Positions 51,965-61,040 of a stretch of 64,000 nucleotides of DNA are shown here, piece after piece (position 1 is the stretch's first letter; each line of letters starts with the position of its first letter). Under the pieces are notes generated by a model. It was given only the letters and a program-made list of their open reading frames with translations, made no database searches and was not told where the DNA came from. The DNA comes from Citrobacter amalonaticus (GTDB lineage: Bacteria; Pseudomonadota; Gammaproteobacteria; Enterobacterales; Enterobacteriaceae). The stretch spans positions 4,653,873-4,717,872 of the forward strand of contig NZ_AP024585.1 in the NCBI RefSeq assembly GCF_018323885.1, in the 5' to 3' direction. A program made the translations under genes and the position numbers.

Positions 51965-53428
51965 TTATTTTTCTTTCACCACAATGCCCAGTTTCTTCAT
52001 TTTGCTGTATAGCGTGTTGCTGTTAACACCAAGTAACTCTGCTGCACCGCCTTTGCCTGATATTTTCCCCTGACTTTGTTGTAACGCCATTTGGATATGT
52101 TGGCGCATTGCGTCATCAAGCGGAGGGATGGTTATCGCATTTCTCTCTTTTGGTAGGACAATGTGTAACTCATTGCCTGTGCAACGGAAAAACGCATTTT
52201 CTAATAATCCTATCAATTCCGTAATGTTGCCCGGCCAGTGATACTTCAATAATAAGCGTAGTGAATCATCACCCAGTACAGGTAAAGAGGTGCGTCTATA
52301 CTGGCTTGATAGCTTCCTCAGGTAGTAGGTCAGCAGCAGAGGAATATCATCATAGCGATGCCGCAACGGTGGCAATGTAACGACCTGACAAAGGGTATTT
52401 GCATAATATTGGTTTGTCAGATAGTGAGTGGATATATCGTGATTAAGTGTGTTGTTTACCATTGAAAATGGAAGTGTTTGTATGGCAATAATCTGTAGCT
52501 GGCAATACTCGCTGTAATTTGAGTGCAGTGCCAGTAAAAATGTTTGCCAACGATCCGGAAAAGAATTTATTTCTTTTATCAGTAAAGATCCCTGATGCAA
52601 GATTAGAAATGAAGCCATGTTAGGGGGGGTGTTGAAATCAATAGTTATAGTGCGGTTCAGGACACCATTTTTCATGACGATCAACTGCCCCTGAGGACTA
52701 ATCAATCCATAATAACCACTGCGCGTTGAACGTTGTTGCTGAAGCTCGGAAGCAAGTGAGTTTTTTCCAACCCCTTTCTCTCCCAGTAATAAAACAGGCA
52801 ATTCACTGTTTGCCAACCTTTTCAATGAATGGTACAACTGAAAAAGAGGAAGATTATTTTGACTAACGACAAATTTTTCGCTCTCTTCTGCAATAGTTAG
52901 TCCGGGAATAGAAGGAGGCGTATTATTTAATAAAAGGTTATGTCGAGAAAGGGCAATAAAGGCCAGTAAGGAGAGTTCTCCCCGTACTGATTCGAATAAT
53001 TCAGCATGTTGAGGTGTAAAAGCATCAGTCCGGTGGCTAAATATACCCATCGCGCCAAGCCGTAGACCATCCAGGTGCATACGCATCAGGATCAGAGATT
53101 TGATATTACGAAAGCAGGTGTTAACGACATATTCAGTCAGCGGACATTGGCTCAGAGTATCGATAACTTGGGTAGAGAAGTTATCTGAGTGATTGAATTG
53201 CTTGGCTATAACTTCAGGGATCGGGATGATATCTCGTTTCAGTCGCGCTGTTTTGTGTGTCGCTAATGCTAAAAACTGGATACAGCGAATATCACTTCGA
53301 TAATAGTTAAAGAAAATACCATCACAAACAATTGAGTCAGGTATCGACTGTAAGCAGGCATGCATGGATTTCTCCAGTTGTGTACTGCTACATAATGCGG
53401 TCCTTAGATGTGAAAATGTCCTGTCCAT
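51965..53428 (-). CDS. degenerate NtrC-type (AAA+/Fis) transcriptional regulator
   Basis: A 487-residue protein with an N-terminal GAF-like sensor (about 1-160), an AAA+ domain and a Fis-type helix-turn-helix (GKGGAAELLGVNSNTLYSKMKKLGI, 458-482 in parts), nearest in style to FhlA/NorR. Walker A is recognisable (GEKGVGKN, 216-223) and so is LPPLRHRYDDIP. However, the GAFTGA sigma-54 contact loop is absent, Walker B has Lys in place of the Asp (SLLIKEIN, 281-288) and sensor II reads GNITEL instead of GNVREL. It is therefore unlikely to hydrolyse ATP or remodel sigma-54. Base composition is visibly more A+T-rich than neighbours. The ATG at 53428 is preferred; TTG at 53455 has no ribosome-binding site. 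Likely controls the convergent operon. Confidence 0.83.
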   Translation of the reverse strand: MDRTFSHLRTALCSSTQLEKSMHACLQSIPDSIVCDGIFFNYYRSDIRCIQFLALATHKTARLKRDIIPIPEVIAKQFNHSDNFSTQVIDTLSQCPLTEYVVNTCFRNIKSLILMRMHLDGLRLGAMGIFSHRTDAFTPQHAELFESVRGELSLLAFIALSRHNLLLNNTPPSIPGLTIAEESEKFVVSQNNLPLFQLYHSLKRLANSELPVLLLGEKGVGKNSLASELQQQRSTRSGYYGLISPQGQLIVMKNGVLNRTITIDFNTPPNMASFLILHQGSLLIKEINSFPDRWQTFLLALHSNYSEYCQLQIIAIQTLPFSMVNNTLNHDISTHYLTNQYYANTLCQVVTLPPLRHRYDDIPLLLTYYLRKLSSQYRRTSLPVLGDDSLRLLLKYHWPGNITELIGLLENAFFRCTGNELHIVLPKERNAITIPPLDDAMRQHIQMALQQSQGKISGKGGAAELLGVNSNTLYSKMKKLGIVVKEK

Positions 53429-53590
53429 GGTATATCCATTGTTCACGGTAGACAAAATGTCGGAAAAATATTAGATATATTTATTGATTTTATTGCAACA
53501 GCAATGCTGGTAACACTATGGCACAATAATGAAGGGGAAAAAACAGACAACAGTGATTTATAGACAGATTTACGCAAATAATAATAAGAA

Positions 53591-53625
53591 AATAATCCAG
53601 ATGCATAAGCGCTTACTGGATTATT
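53591..53625 (-). terminator. terminator downstream of chrR
   Basis: Perfect 10-bp stem AATAATCCAG / CTGGATTATT followed on the minus strand by TTCTTATTATT. The rest of 53429-53650 is A+T-rich and holds the promoter of the regulator. Confidence 0.75.
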
Positions 53626-53650
53626 TAAGAGTAGTCGGCAAGTTTTGTTA

Positions 53651-54217
53651 TCAGGCCTTCACGCGCTGGATGTAGTCACCAAACGCGGTGAGCTGGCCGG
53701 TTAGATGGTCCAGCGTACTCTGGTCAATCACTTCACCCGTCTGCGGGTCTACTTTGTTCTGTATCACGCCACCCATAAATTCCGGCTTGTTCATGACCAT
53801 GGCATCCAGGAAAACCAGGATCTGACGCAGATGATACTGGCAGCGCGCGCCGCCAATCGCCCCCATCGAGCTGGTCTGGATGAGCACCGGTTTGCCTGAA
53901 AGCGGCTGATCGGGCAGGCGTGACAGCCAGTCGATGGCGTTCTTCAGACCACCCGGTACCGAATAGTTATATTCCGGCGTAACGATAACCACGCCATCAG
54001 CCTGGCGAATTTGCTCAGCCAGCGCGTCGACGCTTGCCGGAAACCCCTCTTCCTGCTGCACGTCAGCATCGTAAAGCGGGATATCACCGATAGACGGTAA
54101 CGCACTGACTTTCATACCCGCCGGGGCGATTTTCGGCAGCGTACGGGCAACCATACCGTTAAACGAACCTTTGCGCAGGCTTCCCAGTAACGTAACAACA
54201 TTCAACGTTTCAGACAT
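53651..54217 (-). CDS. chrR: NADPH-dependent quinone/chromate reductase ChrR
   Basis: A 188-residue flavodoxin-fold FMN reductase, close to E. coli ChrR (YieF). FMN phosphate loop GSLRKGSFN (11-19) and PEYNYSVPGGLKNAIDWLS (near 81-99) are present. Carries out two-electron quinone reduction and reduces chromate. 10 bp downstream of yieE, in one operon. Confidence 0.95.
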   Translation of the reverse strand: MSETLNVVTLLGSLRKGSFNGMVARTLPKIAPAGMKVSALPSIGDIPLYDADVQQEEGFPASVDALAEQIRQADGVVIVTPEYNYSVPGGLKNAIDWLSRLPDQPLSGKPVLIQTSSMGAIGGARCQYHLRQILVFLDAMVMNKPEFMGGVIQNKVDPQTGEVIDQSTLDHLTGQLTAFGDYIQRVKA

Positions 54218-54227
54218 GGTAACTCCA

Positions 54228-54977
54228 TCAGTTGTGCGTATAAGACGTCGCGGCAGATAATTGCGCGAATCGCATCAGACGACCCGTCGGCGCATTCGCG
54301 CGGGTCTGGATATCAGGCAGGCTTTTCCAGCCCTGCTTAACATCAAACTCCCAAAGTTGAAGTTTATCAATGGCTGGCGTAACCGCAACTGACCACACCA
54401 GCAGGTCTTCGGCATCGCAAATAGCCTCAATCTGAGCAACACGGGCACATTTCAGACGCCCGGAGACTGGCAGCAATTGCAGTTCATGCGGATCGTTGTT
54501 GCGGACGTCACCCGTCAGTTTCAGGACGCTCTGGCGTAAGGTGATCATCTGTGCGCGCGCTTCGTCCGGATCGTTTTGCTTGCTGATCCACAGGCTTTCG
54601 TTGCTGGAGAAGGTCGGGACGTCGGCGGTATGGGGGCTAATAAATCCACGGGGGGCGCGCTGGAGTTCCATATCCAGTCCGCATTCCCCTTCGGTTGTCA
54701 GCGCAACACCGACCATATTACCGGCATAGGCGATGGAAAAGCTGGGTAGATTTTTATCGCGAAATGCCGGTTTGCCTTTGGCTTTGTATACGATTTCCGG
54801 TAACTCGAGCGTGCCATACAGCATAAACATCAGCTCGGCGAGAAGTCCTCGGGATGCCAGAAAACGGGTCTGGCGATGTGTGGGAAGTCTTCGTGCTTCA
54901 TGATGGCAGGATGACGGAAGGCGCATCGAAATCAAGTGTCCTTCCGTCAGGATCCCTCTGGCAAAATGGGTCGCCAT
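54228..54977 (-). CDS. yieE: 4'-phosphopantetheinyl transferase superfamily protein YieE
   Basis: A 249-residue protein related to E. coli YieE. The Mg-binding motif appears as GECGLDMELQ near residue 105-114 and the second motif region as SNESLWISKQND near 130, a weak version of WxxKEA. Such enzymes transfer phosphopantetheine from CoA to carrier proteins; the partner of YieE is not known. The ATG at 54977 follows GGAGAG; longer versions have no better support. Confidence 0.9.
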   Translation of the reverse strand: MATHFARGILTEGHLISMRLPSSCHHEARRLPTHRQTRFLASRGLLAELMFMLYGTLELPEIVYKAKGKPAFRDKNLPSFSIAYAGNMVGVALTTEGECGLDMELQRAPRGFISPHTADVPTFSSNESLWISKQNDPDEARAQMITLRQSVLKLTGDVRNNDPHELQLLPVSGRLKCARVAQIEAICDAEDLLVWSVAVTPAIDKLQLWEFDVKQGWKSLPDIQTRANAPTGRLMRFAQLSAATSYTHN

Positions 54978-55195
54978 TTTTCTCTCCATGATTAATGGTC
55001 GGTGATAATGACGAGAGTAACATTTACTCGGTTTATAGACAGAGTAAATAGCCAAAAAGTACGAATGAATCAGCCTCCCTTACGCGCATTTACATTTCCT
55101 GGTACGGATTGGCTGTTTTTGCGTCAGGAGAGGTTGTTTGATGGTCTCCCAGGGAAGAAGGCGAATTGCCATTTGGACAACAGTGAATTCCTGAC

Positions 55196-55227
55196 TGACA
55201 TGCCGCCCTGAATGAGGCGGCATGTCA
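55196..55227. terminator. long perfect hairpin between tnaB and yieE
   Basis: 12-bp perfect stem TGACATGCCGCC / GGCGGCATGTCA, 18 bp past the tnaB stop. No T run; likely 3'-end stabilising or terminating tnaB. Confidence 0.6.
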
Positions 55228-55245
55228 GCATGGAGGAACAGCAAT

Positions 55246-56496
55246 TTAACTGAATCGGGGTAACAGGTTGAAGACGTTGCCGAACCAGCAAACAATAACC
55301 GCTACGCCGAACAGGATCACGATAGTCGGGATAAAGACACCGCCCCAGACGGTAAACATTTTATTGGGGAACTTCTGGCGGGCTTTCAGGGCCAGTACCG
55401 CAGGGATGATCACGGCCCATATCGTTGCGCACAGCCCTGCGCCGCCGATGCCATAGATAAAACCGTTCGGGAAGATTAAGTATAAAAGCGCCGGAGGCAG
55501 GAAGGTTAACAAGACGGTTTTAAAACGTCCCACTGCCGAATTGTCGAATTTGAACAGATCCGCAAGATAATCAAATAGCCCCAGAGTCACACCAAAAAAG
55601 GAACTGGCGACGGCCAGGTTTGAAAAAACCAGCAGACAAAATTCGATGATTCCGGTTTGCCTGGTGCCGAGAAATGATTTTACTAATGAATCAACATTAC
55701 CGCCCGACGCAATGATCTCACTGAAGCTTTCCCGTGTAATGTTACCCATGGTGCAATACAACCAGAACAGATAAATCACCAGCGCCAGCAAAGAACCAAA
55801 GACAATGCTTTTAATTAATTTATCTTTTCTTTTGCCATAGCAGATGATCAGACTGGGAATGTTTCCGTGAAAGCCAAATGAAGCCAGGCATACCGGTAAT
55901 GCCATAAAAATATAGGGGAAGTAAGAGACGTTGTTTTGAGCCTGGCCTGCCGTATCCCGCAGTATAGAAAAATCGACCTGGAAGAAGAATGACCCAAAAA
56001 CGATAATAAAAGAGATGATTTTAATCCCGAGGAACAAGGAGGTAATTCGACTGGCTGCCAGTGAACTGATCCACAACACGCTGGCGACAAAAATGGCAGT
56101 ACAGATTCCAACAATTCGGGGGTTAACGCGATATCCCATATTCATGGAGATCGTTTCGCTAATGATGGCGCCATTAGCAGAAATATAGGCATACGTGAGA
56201 ATGTAGAGAACAAAGGCAACGGTAAATCCACTCACAATGTTCCATTTGTTGCCAATAAGATCTTTAGTAATGGTATTAAAACTGGATCCAACGGGGTAAT
56301 TTAAATTTGCCTCTAATAACAGGAGTCCGGAATGCATCATTGAAAACCAGGCGATTATTAAAATAAACGCCCCCCAAAAAAACCACGCGCCGGACAAATC
56401 AACGGGGAGAGCAAACATCCCCCCACCAATCACCGTACCGGCTATGACCATAATCCCCCAAAAGGAGGAGTGTTTAGCATTCGAATTTTCTTCCAT
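55246..56496 (-). CDS. tnaB: low-affinity tryptophan permease TnaB
   Basis: A 416-residue hydroxy/aromatic amino acid permease with eleven hydrophobic segments. The family opening GIMVIAGTVIGGGMFALPV is clear. Imports tryptophan for TnaA. Second gene of the tna operon, 110 bp after tnaA. In E. coli K-12 mdtL follows; here it does not. Confidence 0.96.
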   Translation of the reverse strand: MEENSNAKHSSFWGIMVIAGTVIGGGMFALPVDLSGAWFFWGAFILIIAWFSMMHSGLLLLEANLNYPVGSSFNTITKDLIGNKWNIVSGFTVAFVLYILTYAYISANGAIISETISMNMGYRVNPRIVGICTAIFVASVLWISSLAASRITSLFLGIKIISFIIVFGSFFFQVDFSILRDTAGQAQNNVSYFPYIFMALPVCLASFGFHGNIPSLIICYGKRKDKLIKSIVFGSLLALVIYLFWLYCTMGNITRESFSEIIASGGNVDSLVKSFLGTRQTGIIEFCLLVFSNLAVASSFFGVTLGLFDYLADLFKFDNSAVGRFKTVLLTFLPPALLYLIFPNGFIYGIGGAGLCATIWAVIIPAVLALKARQKFPNKMFTVWGGVFIPTIVILFGVAVIVCWFGNVFNLLPRFS

Positions 56497-56569
56497 GATG
56501 CCTCATTAATTATAGTGAACCTATAAGGTTTTAATTATGCAACAATATAAAGGAAGTGGATTTATCGCT

Positions 56570-56594
56570 GGGGGGTTACATCGTATAACCCCCC
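56570..56594 (-). terminator. hairpin between tnaA and tnaB
   Basis: GGGGGGTTA / TAACCCCCC stem with 7-nt loop, 12 bp past the tnaA stop. Likely shapes the tnaA mRNA 3' end or lowers read-through into tnaB. Confidence 0.6.
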
Positions 56595-56606
56595 TGATGC
56601 TTATAA

Positions 56607-58022
56607 TTAAACTTCTTTCAGTTTAGCGGTGAAGTGACGTAATACTTTCGGTTCGTAGGTGAAGGTCAACCCTTTAATATTCATCGCGTTTTCTTTGACG
56701 TGTTCAAAGGCTTCAATAATGAAGTCCATATGAGATTGCGTATACGTTGCTCTTGGGATGGTTAGACGCAGAAGCTCGGCCGGGCAAGGTAATTGCTTAC
56801 CGGTTTTAGGATCTCTGCCTAATAAGAATGAACCAATCTCAACGGCGCGGATACCGGCCACTTTATAGAGTTCGCAAGCGAGAGCCTGAGCCGGGAACTG
56901 TTCTGCCGGAATGTGCGGCAATAATTTACCCGCATCGACAAAGGCCGCGTGGCCGCCAGCTTGTTGGCAAGTGACGCCAATCGCCTCGAGGCCATCGACT
57001 AAATATTGCACTTGCGCGATACGATAGGCCAGCCAGTCCTGGTTCATACCATCCACCAGACCCACCGCAAGACGCTCCATTGCCCCGCCTTCCAGACCAC
57101 CGTATGTCGGGAAGCCTTCCTGTACGACGCACAGGGTTCTGCACTCGGTATAGACGTCAAAATAGGTGTCGTCTTTAATGCACAGTAAGCCGCCCATTGG
57201 CACCATCGCATCTTTTTTCGCGGACATTGCCAACATATCGGCATATTTGTAAGTCTCGCGGGTAATTTCTTCGATGCTCCAGTCCCGGTATTCTGCTTCG
57301 CGTTTCTGGATAAAATACGCATTCTCGGCAAAGCGCGCGGAGTCCATGACTACCGGAATGTCATATTTTTTAGCGATATTATACATGGACTTCAGGTTGG
57401 CTAATGAAACCGGTTGCCCGCCTGCAGAGTTACTGGTAATGGTCGCCACAATATACGGAACGTTGTTGGGGCCGACTTCCTGAATGCCGCGCTCTAATCC
57501 ATCGAGATCGAAATTTCCCTTAAAGTCATAACGAACACCAGTATCAAATGCCTCTTTGATGTACACGTTACGCACGGCGCAGCCGTTGATTTGGCTGTGT
57601 CCCTGAGTGGTATCGAAGAAGTAGTTGGAGAAAACCGCCATCTTACTTCTGTCTAACCCTTTTTCCTGCTCACGTTTTTTGATGAGAACCGGAATATAAA
57701 TTTGTTCTGCACCGCGGCCCTGGTGCGTTGGAATTGTATATTGATAACCAAAAATGTTTTTCACTGCTTCAGATAACGCATAATAGCTACGGCTGCCGCT
57801 GTAGGCTTCATCCCCACGTAGCATGGCTGCTTGCATATTCTGTGTCACTGCGCCAGTACCGCTGTCGGTCAGCAGATCAATAAAGACATCTTCACTATCC
57901 AGCAGGAAAGGGTTCATCCCGGATTTAATAATTGCGTTATTCCGATGTTCTCTCGTTGTACGTTTTACCGGTTCAATAACACGAATACGGAAGGGTTCTG
58001 GTAAATGTTTAAAGTTATCCAT
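56607..58022 (-). CDS. tnaA: tryptophanase
   Basis: A 471-residue PLP enzyme splitting tryptophan to indole, pyruvate and ammonia; same length as E. coli TnaA. The PLP lysine lies in [15 protein letters not shown] (Lys270 by equivalence). No damage is visible, so an indole-positive phenotype is expected. Follows the tnaC leader. Confidence 0.97.
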   Translation of the reverse strand: MDNFKHLPEPFRIRVIEPVKRTTREHRNNAIIKSGMNPFLLDSEDVFIDLLTDSGTGAVTQNMQAAMLRGDEAYSGSRSYYALSEAVKNIFGYQYTIPTHQGRGAEQIYIPVLIKKREQEKGLDRSKMAVFSNYFFDTTQGHSQINGCAVRNVYIKEAFDTGVRYDFKGNFDLDGLERGIQEVGPNNVPYIVATITSNSAGGQPVSLANLKSMYNIAKKYDIPVVMDSARFAENAYFIQKREAEYRDWSIEEITRETYKYADMLAMSAKKDAMVPMGGLLCIKDDTYFDVYTECRTLCVVQEGFPTYGGLEGGAMERLAVGLVDGMNQDWLAYRIAQVQYLVDGLEAIGVTCQQAGGHAAFVDAGKLLPHIPAEQFPAQALACELYKVAGIRAVEIGSFLLGRDPKTGKQLPCPAELLRLTIPRATYTQSHMDFIIEAFEHVKENAMNIKGLTFTYEPKVLRHFTAKLKEV

Positions 58023-58265
58023 GACATAATCCTTTAATTTATTTCACTGTATTGACTCAATACGTCTGCACGCGGGTATAAATATACCCGGCATAATTCA
58101 TCTCTCATTTATTCCAGTCATGACTGTATTTTCGTTTTAAAAAACGAACAGGCATACGTGGCGTTGCGATATGCAACCACAATGAGAAATTGAGCTATGT
58201 TTGAGATGTGCCAAATGAACAGACTACGAATAGCCTATGTTCTGGCAAAATAAAGGCAGGGAAAT

Positions 58266-58340
58266 TTAAGGGTGATGATTGACAATTTTATTGTCAACAT
58301 TAAACCATTTTGAAATGATGTATGCATGTAAGATAATCAT
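58266..58340 (-). CDS. tnaC: tryptophanase leader peptide TnaC
   Basis: A 24-codon ORF, too short for ordinary gene callers, starting ATG ATT ATC TTA CAT and ending CAT CAC CCT TAA. It encodes SKWFNVDNKIV at positions 10-20, keeping the residues known to matter in E. coli: Trp12, Asp16, Ile19 and Pro24. Other positions differ (Ala6-Tyr7-Ile8-Ile9; Asn21, His23). When tryptophan is abundant the ribosome stalls at Pro24 and blocks Rho from the downstream leader, inducing tnaAB. Length equals E. coli TnaC exactly. The 243-bp spacer to tnaA (58023-58265) is gene-free, as needed for Rho loading. Confidence 0.93.
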   Translation of the reverse strand: MIILHAYIISKWFNVDNKIVNHHP

Positions 58341-58412
58341 GATTGAGTTATCCTCTGTAGACACAATGCTACATTATGGCAATGAAAATATTTGTCTATG
58401 AGAGAATAATTT

Positions 58413-58434
58413 AACTGTGATAAAAATCACAGTT
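58413..58434. promoter_or_regulatory. CRP-binding site of the tna promoter
   Basis: AACTGTGATAAAAATCACAGTT: perfect TGTGA-N6-TCACA, about 73 bp before tnaC. The tna operon is catabolite repressed in E. coli through a site at this place. Confidence 0.88.
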
Positions 58435-58484
58435 AAATTAACATTTAATTAATTAAGGATCATTCAAGAAAATACAATATTCCG

Positions 58485-59414
58485 CTAGCGATTTACCGAA
58501 CGGGCAATACGTGTATAAGTATGTCTGACGCCACGAATCGCCACGCTGTAGGCCAGTATATTTTCCGGCAACGCCATTCCCATATAGCCAGTATCGCCAA
58601 TATGATGGAGATCCGCCCCTGCCATTTTACTCATCAGGGCTATCTGGCGAATTGTACTGACGTCTGCGCCCTCCTGAGAGGTGCCGATTGCCGTCATTGC
58701 CAGCGCACCGTGCGCGTGTGCACACGCGATCAGCGACTCTACTTTTTGCTGGCTCATACCCGGTACTGTTCCTGGTGCTGGAATAAGCACGATATCTGCG
58801 CCCTGTCCGGCAAAGGCGGCGACGTCACTTTCACTGATAATTGCGCTGCCGCTTTCCCGCACAATCCCTGCGCCGTGCATTTTACCGGTGATGATAATGG
58901 CCTTGTCGCCAACGGCCTCACGGATCGTTTTCACCGCTTTTCCCAGAGCGAAATTGCTAACGCCGTTGTTGGGATTTCCCGTCAGTACCAGGATCTTCGC
59001 TCCCATTTCTACCAGTTTGCGAGCATTCTCTGCGGTTGCGGCACGGCCTGGTTTCATCTTCCAGATGTCATCATGCGCACTGGCAAATTCAGGATCGACG
59101 GCCTCAAGGTTGACGCCTATGATGCGTCCGGTCAGGCGCTGCAGTTCATGCAACGTCTGATCCGGTGCAGTACCGGCAGGCATTCCCTGGATTAGCGGTG
59201 CTTCGCTATCGAACATGTTGATCAGCAGAATGTCCGCCCCCTGCGACGCGGCAAGTTCGGCATTAGTGACGTTATTGAGCAATGGTTGGGTAATGGCGAT
59301 GGTTTCACTGACCAGGACGCGGCCTTCACTGGCGCGGATTGCGTACAGCAGCGCCGTTTTGTCCATGCACACGAAATCAGAAGCACTACAGTCAAGTAAA
59401 CGTTTATGTTCCAT
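58485..59414 (-). CDS. TIM-barrel-like protein of unknown function (DUF7916-like)
   Basis: A 309-residue protein, starting MEHKRLLDCSASDF. Repeated beta/alpha units with acidic and glycine-rich strand ends (ADILLINMFDSE, RIIGVNLEAVDP, AKILVLTGNPNNGVSNF, KAIIITGKMHGAG, ADIVLIPAPGTVPG, ALAMTAIGTSQEGAD, ADLHHIGDTGYMGM) suggest a (beta/alpha)8 barrel with a conserved pocket. I recall relatives beside phosphotransferase genes in Firmicutes and enterics, labelled DUF7916 or loosely as hydrolases or PEP-mutase-like. No PTS genes are near. It lies between mnmE and the tna promoter on the same strand. No function is proposed. Confidence 0.82.
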   Translation of the reverse strand: MEHKRLLDCSASDFVCMDKTALLYAIRASEGRVLVSETIAITQPLLNNVTNAELAASQGADILLINMFDSEAPLIQGMPAGTAPDQTLHELQRLTGRIIGVNLEAVDPEFASAHDDIWKMKPGRAATAENARKLVEMGAKILVLTGNPNNGVSNFALGKAVKTIREAVGDKAIIITGKMHGAGIVRESGSAIISESDVAAFAGQGADIVLIPAPGTVPGMSQQKVESLIACAHAHGALAMTAIGTSQEGADVSTIRQIALMSKMAGADLHHIGDTGYMGMALPENILAYSVAIRGVRHTYTRIARSVNR

Positions 59415-59443
59415 AAAAAGAGACCCTCTTATAAAACGATAAT

Positions 59444-59474
59444 GCCCTGAATTAACCGTCAGTTAATTCAGGGC
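59444..59474 (-). terminator. hairpin downstream of mnmE
   Basis: Perfect 13-bp stem GCCCTGAATTAAC / GTTAATTCAGGGC with 5-nt loop, 8 bp past the mnmE stop; followed by a weak ATTATCGTTTTAT on the minus strand. Confidence 0.7.
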
Positions 59475-59481
59475 TACGGGA

Positions 59482-60846
59482 TTACTTACCGATACAGAAG
59501 CTGGAGAAAATTCTTCCCAGCAGATCGTCGGAGGTAAACTCACCGGTGATCTCACTTAAGCTTTGCTGCGCCAGACGGAGCTCTTCAGCCAGTAGCTCAC
59601 CGGCCCATGCACCTAACAGTTGGGCCTTGCCCTGCTGGAGATGCTCAGCGGCGTCGGCCAGCGCCTGTAAGTGACGACGACGGGCCAGGAAGCCTCCTTC
59701 CATGTTGGTATCAAAACCCATGCTCTGTTTGAGATGGTTGCGCAGTACGTCCACGCCTTCACCGGTGCGCGCCGAAAGACGAACCAGTGAGTGACCATTC
59801 ACCTCGCTGATGCCCAGCGGTTCGCCGGTGATATCCGCTTTGTTCCGTACCACGGTAATGGGCAGTTTTGACGGTAAACGGGCGATAAAGTCCGGCCAGA
59901 TGTCAGCCGGGTCAACGGCATCCGTGGTAGTGCCATCGACCATAAACAACACGCGATCCGCTTGCTCAATTTCCTGCCAGGCCCGTTCGATACCGATACG
60001 CTCCACTTCGTCGCTGGCCTCACGCAGACCGGCGGTATCGATAATGTGCAGCGGCATACCATCGATATGGATGTGCTCACGCAGCACATCGCGCGTGGTA
60101 CCGGCGATGTCGGTGACAATGGCCGCCTCACGGCCCGCCAGCGCATTCAGGAGGCTTGATTTACCGGCGTTAGGGCGTCCGGCAATGACCACCTTCATCC
60201 CTTCACGCAGCAGGCTGCCCTGACGCGCTTCAGCGCGAACGGCATCGAGATCGGCAATCACGCCATTCAATTGCGCTTCAATTTTGCCATCCGACAGGAA
60301 GTCGATCTCTTCATCCGGAAAGTCGATGGCCGCTTCTACGTAGATGCGCAGGTGAGTGAGTGCTTCCACCAGATGGTTTACGCGGGTGGAAAACGCTCCC
60401 TGCAATGAGTTCAACGCTGAACGAGCCGCCTGCTCAGAACTGGCATCAATCAGGTCGGCAATCGCTTCGGCCTGGGCTAAGTCGAGTTTATCGTTGAGAA
60501 ACGCGCGCTCAGAGAACTCGCCGGGGCGGGCAATGCGTAGGCCGGGCAGCGTCAGGATGCGTTTTAACAGCAGGTCGAGAATGACCGGGCCGCCGTGTCC
60601 CTGAAGTTCCAGCACATCCTCACCTGTAAACGAGTTCGGGCCGGGAAACCACAGGGCGATCCCCTGGTCCAGCGCGGTACCGTCGGCATCTTTAAACGGC
60701 AGATAGTCGGCGTAACGGGGTTTGGGCAGCTTGCCCAGAACAGCTTCGGCCACCTCACGCGCCTTCAGGCCGGAAATGCGCAGAATACCCACACCACCGC
60801 GTCCCGGTGGGGTTGCCTGGGCGACGATAGTGTCGTTATGGCTCAT
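59482..60846 (-). CDS. mnmE: tRNA U34 modification GTPase MnmE
   Basis: A 454-residue GTPase: N-terminal folate-binding TrmE domain, helical domain, inserted G domain with G1 GRPNAGKS near 226, G3 DTAGL near 270 and NKAD near 335, and the invariant C-terminal FCIGK. Works with MnmG, encoded on the other side of oriC in this window. Confidence 0.97.
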   Translation of the reverse strand: MSHNDTIVAQATPPGRGGVGILRISGLKAREVAEAVLGKLPKPRYADYLPFKDADGTALDQGIALWFPGPNSFTGEDVLELQGHGGPVILDLLLKRILTLPGLRIARPGEFSERAFLNDKLDLAQAEAIADLIDASSEQAARSALNSLQGAFSTRVNHLVEALTHLRIYVEAAIDFPDEEIDFLSDGKIEAQLNGVIADLDAVRAEARQGSLLREGMKVVIAGRPNAGKSSLLNALAGREAAIVTDIAGTTRDVLREHIHIDGMPLHIIDTAGLREASDEVERIGIERAWQEIEQADRVLFMVDGTTTDAVDPADIWPDFIARLPSKLPITVVRNKADITGEPLGISEVNGHSLVRLSARTGEGVDVLRNHLKQSMGFDTNMEGGFLARRRHLQALADAAEHLQQGKAQLLGAWAGELLAEELRLAQQSLSEITGEFTSDDLLGRIFSSFCIGK

Positions 60847-60867
60847 GATATGTCTCTTCGTAAATGT

Positions 60868-60893
60868 AAAAAAGGCGGTCTAATGACCGCCTT
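60868..60893 (-). terminator. terminator between yidC and mnmE
   Basis: AAGGCGGTC ATTA GACCGCCTT followed by T run on the minus strand, located after yidC and the ERIC element, 22 bp before mnmE starts. Confidence 0.85.
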
Positions 60894-60916
60894 CTCTGGC
60901 ATTAACTTTAACGTGA

Positions 60917-61040
60917 ATACTCGAAATAATTCAAGTTGCAGGAAGGCGGCAAGTTTGTGAGCCCCAGGAGCTTACTGAAGTAAGTGACTGGGGCAAGCAA
61001 ATGCAGCCAACGCGCCTGCGGCTTGAAGAATGAAGAGTAT
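60917..61040. repeat. ERIC element between yidC and mnmE
   Basis: A 124-bp element bounded by ATACTC and GAGTAT with AAGTAAGTGACTGGGG and GCAGCCAACGCGCCTGCGGCTTGAA, in the opposite orientation to the one at 40386. Its last base is also the first base (on the plus strand) of the yidC stop codon, so the element abuts the coding sequence. Confidence 0.9.
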
